The notes under the pieces: model-generated
Told to the model about the DNA's origin: nothing
Database searches by the model: none
What the model saw: the letters and a program-made list of their open reading frames with translations, nothing else
Translations under genes and position numbers: made by a program
Shown here: piece after piece, positions 22,847-28,125 of the stretch
How the letters are laid out: each line of letters starts with the position of its first letter
How positions within the stretch are numbered: position 1 is the first letter of the stretch
From: Ruminococcaceae bacterium UBA1320
GTDB lineage: Bacteria; Bacillota; Clostridia; Oscillospirales; Ethanoligenentaceae
Direction of reading: 5' to 3'
Length of the DNA stretch: 28,125 nucleotides
Assembly: GCA_002306975.1 (NCBI GenBank)
Contig: DBTI01000052.1
Span: 735-28,859 of the forward strand

Positions 22847-24178
22847 TTATCTTCTCTGTGACTGGAGCTCTACAACAGCCGAATCAATGGTAACAGAATC
22901 AGCGGCAAGCAGCTTTTCGACACCTGCCAGCTTTACGCAGAGTGAGAAAAGCTCGACTGCTGTTTTAAGCTCGTTTATCGGCGGGAAAGTGGGAGCAACT
23001 CTGATGTTGCGGTCACGCGTATCTTTGCCGTATGGGAAGGTAGCGCCCGCAGGAGTTATTACAACGCCAGCTTCCTTACAAAGCTCGACAGTGCGTTTCG
23101 CACAACCGTCAAGTGTGTTGACACTGATGAAATAGCCGCCGTTCGGGTTATTCCAAGAAGCAAGACCAGTGCCTGCAAGTTCACGCTCGAAGCAGTCTAT
23201 AACCGCGTCAAACTTCGGTCTGACGATCTCAGCGTGCTTTTCCATGTGCTGTGCTATGCCATCCATATCCTTAAAGAAACGGACATGGCGAAGCTGATTG
23301 AGCTTGTCGGGGCCGATCGTCTGGAAAGCAAGCTGCTCTTTGATTGATTTTATGTTTTCTTCAGAAGCGCCCATCATGGCGACACCGGAGCCGGGGAAGC
23401 TGATTTTTGAAGTGGAACCGAAAATATACACCATGTTTTCTTTGCCGTTTTTGCGAAGCGCTTCAAGAATATTTTTAAGTTCATCGTGTTTTTCTCTTAA
23501 ATGGTGAACACAATAGGCGTTATCCCAGAATATACGGAAATCTGCCGCCGCCGGATTAAGGCTGGCAAAACGGTCAACAACCGCGTCTGAATATGTAATT
23601 CCTTCCGGGTTTGAATATTTCGGAACACACCAAATGCCTTTGATCGACGAATCAGAGGCAACAAGCTTCTCCACAGCGTCCATATCGGGACCGTCATCCT
23701 TCATGTCAACTGTTACGAGCTCGATTTCGAAATGTTCGGTCACCGCAAAATGGCGGTCATAGCCCGGGCTGGGGCAAAGAAATTTTACACGGTCAAGCTT
23801 GCACCACGGTGTTTGCCCAAGTATGCCGTGTGTCATGGCGCGCGCGACCGTATCATACATCATGTTAAGGCTGGAATTGCCGCCGATGATAATTTCAGAA
23901 GGGTTAACTTCGAGCATATCGGCAAAAAGCTTCTTCGCCTCGGGGATGCCGTCAAGCAGACCGTAGTTGCGGCAGTCTGCGCCGCCTTCCGACTTGCATG
24001 ACTCGCTGCTGTTTATGCAGTCAAGCACTTCAAGGGAAAGATCAAGCTGGTCGGTACCCGGTTTTCCCCTCGACATGTCAAGCTTGAGATTTTTAGATTT
24101 AAAACTTTCATACTGCTTTTGCAACTTGGCTTTAAGCCCACAAAGCTGTTCCCTTTTAAATGATGCATATTCAGGCAT
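22847..24178 (-). CDS. Class I/II aminotransferase, MocR-type aspartate/alanine aminotransferase family
   Basis: 443 residues from ATG 24178 (MPEYASFKREQL), chosen because GGAGGT lies upstream; an earlier ATG at 24277 lacks one. PLP-enzyme features: LDMSRGKPGTDQLDLS near the N-terminus, CPSPGYDRHF, WCVPKYSNPEGITYSD, FWDNAYCVHHL (Asp contacting the PLP nitrogen), FGSTSKISFPGSGVAMMG with the Schiff-base Lys in STSK, and NIRVAPTFPP with the carboxylate-binding Arg. This matches the aminotransferase-only branch related to MocR. The amino acid substrate is not certain (aspartate or alanine-like). Monocistronic. Confidence 0.9.
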   Translation of the reverse strand: MPEYASFKREQLCGLKAKLQKQYESFKSKNLKLDMSRGKPGTDQLDLSLEVLDCINSSESCKSEGGADCRNYGLLDGIPEAKKLFADMLEVNPSEIIIGGNSSLNMMYDTVARAMTHGILGQTPWCKLDRVKFLCPSPGYDRHFAVTEHFEIELVTVDMKDDGPDMDAVEKLVASDSSIKGIWCVPKYSNPEGITYSDAVVDRFASLNPAAADFRIFWDNAYCVHHLREKHDELKNILEALRKNGKENMVYIFGSTSKISFPGSGVAMMGASEENIKSIKEQLAFQTIGPDKLNQLRHVRFFKDMDGIAQHMEKHAEIVRPKFDAVIDCFERELAGTGLASWNNPNGGYFISVNTLDGCAKRTVELCKEAGVVITPAGATFPYGKDTRDRNIRVAPTFPPINELKTAVELFSLCVKLAGVEKLLAADSVTIDSAVVELQSQRR

Positions 24179-24340
24179 AAAATTACCTCCGATATATTTG
24201 CCGTTTGAAACTTCAGGCAGTTTAGCTGTGAAATTTCCAAACGTATGATTAAGCATCTTTGCAAATTTTTTGTGCATCAGCGCACATATTATATTTTAAT
24301 ATATGCAGAACGTTTTTGCAAGTTTATTTTTAAAAAAATG

Positions 24341-24374
24341 CAAAACTATAGGAGTCGATATAAATTCGGCTCCT
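24341..24374 (-). terminator. Weak terminator after larC
   Basis: Stem AGGAGTCG (24350-24357) / CGGCTCCT (24367-24374) with one G-U pair; minus-strand tail ATAGTTTTGCATTTTTTT. The remainder of the 270-bp gap has no gene. Confidence 0.4.
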
Positions 24375-24449
24375 TAAACATGTGCATTTATTGGTTTTTA
24401 CAAATAATCAAAAAAGGTTTTTCGCACGAATTGCTGCGCATATCTGCAT

Positions 24450-25631
24450 TTATTTTATTTTTTCAACCACAGCGGCGACCTCTGAATAAACAGCAGACGG
24501 GGTTACGTCAAACTTCGCTGCCGCTTTTTCCACGGCTTCGAACTCGGCTTTATATTTTTTAACCCCGCCGAAGTGTGAAAATTTGATTGGAATCTCGCCG
24601 TAACACGTTGCAACTTTTTTTATTTCCCTTTGCATAACGATGCGCTGGGATGTGCGAACCCGAAGCCCGATTGACCCGGTGCGTTCAAAAATTATTTCGG
24701 CGGCACGCTCAATCTCCGGTTTTCCGCAAAGCACCGTCAGCATATACGCCGGTCTGCCTTTTTTCATAAAAACCGGCGAAAAATACGCGTCGCGCACGCC
24801 GGATTTAAACAGCGCGTCAAGGCAGTCGCCAAGCGCCTCGCCCGTCGTGTCGTCGACACAGGTTTCGAGAACCTCCACCGTATCTTTTTCTCCGCCGGTT
24901 TCGTTTTGCCCCAAAAACGCGCGCAATATGTTAGGGTGATCAAAATCCTTTGTGCCTGCGCCACAGCCGATGCGCTCCACCGCCATCGTCGGCATCGCGC
25001 CAAACCCGCCCCCAATTCCGGCGATAATCGCCGCGCCTGTGGGCGTTATCATTTCGCCTTTTGTATCGGTTGTTTTAAACGGGATCCTCGCCGCGCGTAA
25101 AATTTCCACGGTTGCGGGCGCGGGAACGGGAAAAATTCCGTGCTCGCAAACGGTCTGCCCGCTGCCTTCGCAAAGCGGCGAACAGATTACACTCTGCGCG
25201 CCAATATCTTCAAGACAGACTGCCGCCGCCACGATATCGGCGATTGAATCGGCTGCGCCGACCTCGTGAAATTTCACTTCATCGGCGGGAACTCCGTGAA
25301 TTTCGCTTTCCGCTTCAGCTACGATTTTAAAAATCTTCTTGGCTGTTGACTTCGCTGATTCGCTCAGCGAACTGTTATCAATGATCGCGTTTATATCACC
25401 AAGATGCCTGTGCTTATGCTCATGCTGTTTTAAAATAACGTCAAATTTGGTGGCGGACACGCCGCATTTGTTTGTATTATAAATTTTTATTTCAAAGTCA
25501 TCAATATTAAGCGAAGCGAGCGCGGCTTTGAGTTTATCCTGATCCGCGCCAAGCCCCAGCATAGCGCCGGCAAACATATCGCCGCTGACGCCTGCAGAAC
25601 AGTCAAAATATAAGATCTTATTCTGATTCAA
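24450..25631 (-). CDS. larC: Nickel-pincer cofactor biosynthesis protein LarC
   Basis: 394 residues from TTG 25631. LarC inserts nickel into the P2TMN precursor to form the nickel-pincer cofactor of lactate racemase (LarA-type) enzymes. Signatures: YFDCSAGVSGDMFAGAMLGL at the N-terminus, a His-rich KQHEHKHRHLGDI, KFHEVGAADSIADI, TPTGAAI, and a C-terminal CVDDTTGEALG and FFKKGRPAYML-type region (here FMKKGRPAYML). AAGGGTG is spaced for the TTG; GTG 25640 is the alternative, only 1 nt after that site. The frame is continuous, unlike the split larC1/larC2 of Lactiplantibacillus. Second gene after larB (gap ~22 bp). Confidence 0.93.
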   Translation of the reverse strand: MNQNKILYFDCSAGVSGDMFAGAMLGLGADQDKLKAALASLNIDDFEIKIYNTNKCGVSATKFDVILKQHEHKHRHLGDINAIIDNSSLSESAKSTAKKIFKIVAEAESEIHGVPADEVKFHEVGAADSIADIVAAAVCLEDIGAQSVICSPLCEGSGQTVCEHGIFPVPAPATVEILRAARIPFKTTDTKGEMITPTGAAIIAGIGGGFGAMPTMAVERIGCGAGTKDFDHPNILRAFLGQNETGGEKDTVEVLETCVDDTTGEALGDCLDALFKSGVRDAYFSPVFMKKGRPAYMLTVLCGKPEIERAAEIIFERTGSIGLRVRTSQRIVMQREIKKVATCYGEIPIKFSHFGGVKKYKAEFEAVEKAAAKFDVTPSAVYSEVAAVVEKIK

Positions 25632-25653
25632 TCTATTCACACCCTTAACAGTT

Positions 25654-26409
25654 TTATTTTCCGCCTTTATCGAAAAGCAGTCTGTTGATTTGCCCTGCCA
25701 AGTACCCCGCCCCAAAACCGTTGTCAATGTTTACGACGCCGATGCCCGCCGAGCAGGAATTTAACATTGTCAGCAGTGCCGAGAGCCCTCCGAAGCTTGA
25801 ACCATAGCCAATGCTTGTCGGCACAGCGATAACAGGACGTTCGACAAGCCCGCCGATAACGCTTGCGAGAGCGCCTTCCATGCCCGCGACGGCAACAACA
25901 ACGTTTGCTTGGCGGATTAGTTCGATTTTATCAAAAAGACGGTGTATGCCTGCGACGCCTACGTCAAATATTCGTGTAACCTCACAACCGAACGCCTCAG
26001 CGGTAACAGCAGCCTCTTCCGCGACAGGAATATCCGCCGTGCCCGCCGTGCAAACCGCAACGCTCCCTATTTTTTGCGGCGGCGATTGCTCCAAAGAAAC
26101 CGTTCGGGCGGCTGTGTTATAAACAGCGGACGGAAGGAGCCTCTTTATCGCGTCAAAATGCTCTTTTGCGGTACGTGTCGCAAGAACATTGCTGCCGTTT
26201 TTTGCAAGATCAGCGGCAATGGCCGCCGCTTGCTCCGGTGTTTTTCCCTGACAGAATATGACCTCGGCAAAGCCCGTGCGAAGCTTTCGGTGATTGTCAA
26301 CACGGGCAAAGCCCATGTTGTCATAAGGGAGAGTTTTTAGTTTTTCTTCCGCCTGAGCTGGGGAAAGCGTGCCGTTTTTAACGGCTTCTAAAATGGATTT
26401 TACGTCCAT
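25654..26409 (-). CDS. larB: Pyridinium-3,5-biscarboxylic acid mononucleotide synthase LarB
   Basis: 251 residues. LarB carboxylates and hydrolyses nicotinic acid adenine dinucleotide (NaAD), the first step to the nickel-pincer cofactor. The C-terminal AIR-carboxylase (PurE)-like part shows VAVCTAGTADIPVAEEA, then FDVGVAGIHR, VAVAGMEGALASVIGGL, and AVPTSIGYGSSFGGLSALL. AAGGAGGT lies just before ATG 26409. It is first in an operon with larC. larE (sulfur insertion) and larA are not in the window, so the target enzyme is elsewhere; many non-racemase LarA homologues exist. Confidence 0.94.
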   Translation of the reverse strand: MDVKSILEAVKNGTLSPAQAEEKLKTLPYDNMGFARVDNHRKLRTGFAEVIFCQGKTPEQAAAIAADLAKNGSNVLATRTAKEHFDAIKRLLPSAVYNTAARTVSLEQSPPQKIGSVAVCTAGTADIPVAEEAAVTAEAFGCEVTRIFDVGVAGIHRLFDKIELIRQANVVVAVAGMEGALASVIGGLVERPVIAVPTSIGYGSSFGGLSALLTMLNSCSAGIGVVNIDNGFGAGYLAGQINRLLFDKGGK

Positions 26410-26504
26410 ATGTACCTCCTTAAGGGTACTTATTTTGCTTATACTTTTTCTTTCGAAATTTAAGAAAGGTAATTTTCTTTTACTAAGACAGGGAATAACG
26501 GTTT

Positions 26505-26575
26505 CTTGTTTCGTTGTTTAAAAGAACATTCTTCAAATAACAGCTTTGCCACTCACGCCGTGGCGGGCAGTTCCT
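26505..26575 (-). repeat. Dispersed repeat copy, minus orientation
   Basis: Read on the minus strand: CCACGGCGTGAGTGGCAAAG followed by TTTGAAGAATG and TTTTAAACAA. Contains the 17-nt hairpin GCCAC-GGCGTGA-GTGGC (26564-26548). Confidence 0.75.
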
Positions 26576-26710
26576 TTTTTGCCGCCAAGAAAAGCCACAT
26601 TTGCTGCGGCAAATGCTACTAAAAAACCGCGGGGCCGATGCCCTCGACCCGCGGTGAGGGCATCGACTCCGGTCACGAATAAGTTTGTTACCGCTCTACT
26701 TTTAGCCCTC

Positions 26711-26810
26711 TCGGCGCAAAGGCACTGAAACTCGCAGGAGCGCAGCGACAATGCTCCAGACATCAGTGCCTTTGCGCCGAAAACAAAAGGCTTTGCCGTT
26801 TTGTTTTCGG
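26711..26810. repeat. Overlapping perfect inverted repeats (18 bp and 12 bp)
   Basis: First repeat: TCGGCGCAAAGGCACTGA (26711-26728) with its exact complement at 26763-26780, enclosing GGAGC/GCTCC. Second: CCGAAAACAAAA (26777-26788) with its exact complement at 26799-26810. They share 4 nt (26777-26780), so the two stems cannot both form fully. Confidence 0.9.
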
Positions 26811-27242
26811 TTCCCTCCGTGTTCTTACCAACCATGTCCGAAGCTTTCGCGCCCTACGCGGTTGCGTGGCTATAAAGTAGCAATTAGATAATTGCCTCCT
26901 CTGTGGCTCTTTGTCCTTATTGCTTTCTTCCCATTCTTGTACAGCAGTGCCGACCGTCGGGGGGACGGCGGGTAACGATAAGGTACTTGAGGGTGGTTTG
27001 CGACCCCGCTTTATGCGGGGGCAAAACGGCGATGTGTGCTTTATAAATCCACGAGATATCCTTATGAGATAGCTTTTTCAAGTTGCGCGGGAGTTCGTCG
27101 CCGTTTTGAGAAAACCAGTTCTTCAAAGCCACTTGCTTCACCGCCGTACCTTAGGTCGGCGCGTTTTCTGTGAGCGGGGTCAAGGGGTTAAGACCCCTTG
27201 CGTTTCTTTGGTTACTTTCTGTACGCACAGAAAGGAACCGCC

Positions 27243-27440
27243 AGTCGCGGCGTGAGCGACAAAAAAGTAATTTGAAGAATGCACTTATAAACAAAAGAGG
27301 AATAAATAACTTCCGCCTGCCACGGCGTGAGTGGCAAAGTTGTTATTAGAAAAAATGCGCTTTTGAACAAAAGAAGAAATGCCCGCTAATCACAGTGTAA
27401 TCGGCAAAGTGGAAAACCAAAAGAATGTTATTTTAAACCT
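27243..27440 (+). repeat. Three tandem copies of the ~65-bp dispersed repeat
   Basis: Copies at about 27243-27300, 27312-27377 and 27379-27440 (the last degenerate). The first two carry hairpins GTCGC-GGCGTGA-GCGAC and GCCAC-GGCGTGA-GTGGC, then AAA, a spacer, GAAnAATGC and a TTnTnAACAAAAGA tail. Confidence 0.75.
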
Positions 27441-27463
27441 GAAGAGCCCTAAAAAAGAAAAAA

Positions 27464-28125
27464 TTAAAACTCAGCGCTCCCGGCTGTCCTTGGAAAAGGC
27501 AACACATCCCTTATATTTGCTATTCCCGTCATATACATAATAAGCCGCTCAAAGCCAAGCCCAAACCCGCAGTGCTTTGCGCTGCCATAGCGGCGAAGGT
27601 CAAGATACCACGAATAATCTTCCGCCCGAAGCCCAAGCTCCGCAAGGCGCGCAAGCAGAACATCCATCCGCTCCTCGCGCTGTGAACCGCCGATGATCTC
27701 ACCGACACCGGGAACAAGCAAATCCATCGCCGCGACGGTTTTATTATCCTCGTTCATTCGCATATAAAACGCCTTGATTTCCTTTGGATAATCCGTGACA
27801 AATATCGGCTTTTTAAACACCTGCTCGGTCAAAAAGCGCTCATGCTCGGTTTGCAGGTCACAGCCCCAGAAAACCGGATATTCAAATTTGTCCTTGTGTT
27901 TTTCGAGAATTTTTATGGCTTCGGTATATTTCACATGTTCAAAGTCGGCGTTAATAACGCCGGTCATGCGCTCGATAAGCTGCTTGTCAAAAAAGTTGTT
28001 GAAAAACTCCATCTCGTCGGGGCAGTGCTCCATGACATATTCAAGCACATATTTGATCATATCACCGGCAAGTTGCATGTCGTCGTCAAGATCCGCAAAA
28101 GCAATTTCCGGCTCGATCATCCAGA
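27464..28125 (-). CDS. asnS: Asparaginyl-tRNA synthetase, C-terminal part (5' end beyond window)
   Basis: The frame continues past the right edge: the ATG at 28120 is internal, in an FWMIEPEIAFADL context. About 220 C-terminal residues of a class II synthetase that charges tRNA-Asn. Visible: IEPEIAFADLDDDM, GCDLQTEHERFL, FVTDYPKEIKAFYMR, GVGEIIGGSQREER, motif 3 GFGLGFERLIMYMTG with its ATP-contacting Arg, and the AsnRS-typical end RDVLPFPRT near the stop. The ending and GEIIGGSQREER favour AsnRS over AspRS. No clear intrinsic terminator follows. Confidence 0.95.
   Translation of the reverse strand, partial: WMIEPEIAFADLDDDMQLAGDMIKYVLEYVMEHCPDEMEFFNNFFDKQLIERMTGVINADFEHVKYTEAIKILEKHKDKFEYPVFWGCDLQTEHERFLTEQVFKKPIFVTDYPKEIKAFYMRMNEDNKTVAAMDLLVPGVGEIIGGSQREERMDVLLARLAELGLRAEDYSWYLDLRRYGSAKHCGFGLGFERLIMYMTGIANIRDVLPFPRTAGSAEF

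Larger units (their letters stand above)
26410..27463. other. ~1 kb non-coding mosaic of hairpins between asnS and larB
   Basis: No credible gene. In order: a minus-oriented family repeat (26505-26575); hairpins CATTTGC/GCAAATG (26598-26615), CGATGCCCTC/GAGGGCATCG (26636-26665), a perfect 18-bp stem (26711-26728 / 26763-26780) and an overlapping perfect 12-bp stem (26777-26788 / 26799-26810). Further on come a 26881-26894 hairpin, CCCCGC/GCGGGG (27004-27020), CAAGGGG/CCCCTTG (27181-27200), a 13-bp stem with one mismatch (27210-27222 / 27227-27239), and three plus-oriented family repeats (27243-27440). Two ORFs of 100 and 74 codons on the minus strand run through the hairpins and are not convincing. 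Confidence 0.8.

Noticed and set aside
24450..25631. Programmed frameshift in larC
   Set aside because: Known in lactobacilli, but here the N- and C-terminal parts are in one uninterrupted frame.
26533..26835. 100-codon minus-strand ORF
   Set aside because: Runs through the perfect hairpins and the family repeat; its codons are set by the palindromes. It looks like translated repeat, though conservation in relatives should be checked.
26917..27141. 74-codon minus-strand ORF in the mosaic region
   Set aside because: Composition is plausible, but there is no ribosome site and it lies between hairpins of the same element. Kept as doubtful and not annotated.
26410..27463. tRNA, tmRNA, RNase P RNA or SRP RNA in the hairpin-rich gap
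   Set aside because: No acceptor-stem or T-loop GTTCGA pattern and no conserved core of those RNAs was visible.

Overview
The window looks like chromosomal DNA from an anaerobic, probably spore-forming Clostridia (Oscillospiraceae/Ruminococcaceae-like). The reasons are the paired GGGtGRT and NifU-like scaffold genes, a MocR-type class I aminotransferase, a LUD protein with a cysteine-rich tail, larB-larC, an AbrB-type regulator, a poly-HAMP chemoreceptor and strong AGGAGG-like ribosome sites with intrinsic terminators after most units. No rRNA, tRNA, CRISPR array, prophage or transposase gene was found. The organism call is inference from gene content.

Layout. 1-682 (+): two small membrane proteins of the LiaI/LiaF-like type, the first cut by the window edge. 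735-1376 (+): a small lipoprotein whose frame runs through a terminator hairpin. 1383-3088 (-): GGGtGRT protein and a NifU-like Fe-S scaffold, with a ~210-nt leader. 3451-4276 (-): a DUF4190-type membrane protein with 19 Gln-rich hexapeptide repeats, and a doubtful small ORF. 4459-5490 (+): class II fructose-bisphosphate aldolase. 5604-5861 (-): AbrB-type regulator with a Cys4 tail. 6146-9436 (-): a 1096-residue chemoreceptor with a long leader. 10081-15880 (-): a likely operon reading lipoprotein, response regulator, histidine kinase, YqhQ/DUF1385, prmC. 16415-21026 (+): MoxR ATPase, DUF58 and membrane transglutaminase operon, the usual three-gene module. 21046-21753 (-): conserved uncharacterised protein with PD-(D/E)xK-like residues and a winged-helix-like C-terminus. 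22119-22760 (+): LUD-domain protein. 22847-24178 (-): aminotransferase. 24450-26409 (-): larB-larC for the nickel-pincer cofactor. 27464-28125 (-): the 3' part of asnS.

The most unusual part is non-coding. About 1 kb between larB and asnS (26410-27463) is a chain of perfect or near-perfect hairpins. It is bounded by oppositely oriented copies of a ~65-bp repeat that also occurs at 21.87-22.03 kb. Each better-preserved copy starts with a 17-nt hairpin with a GGCGTGA-type 7-nt loop. Between copies the stem changes in a base-pair-preserving way, which suggests a structured RNA or a non-autonomous mobile element. The second item of interest is the GGGtGRT/NifU-like gene pair, which is conserved but has no assigned function that I know of.
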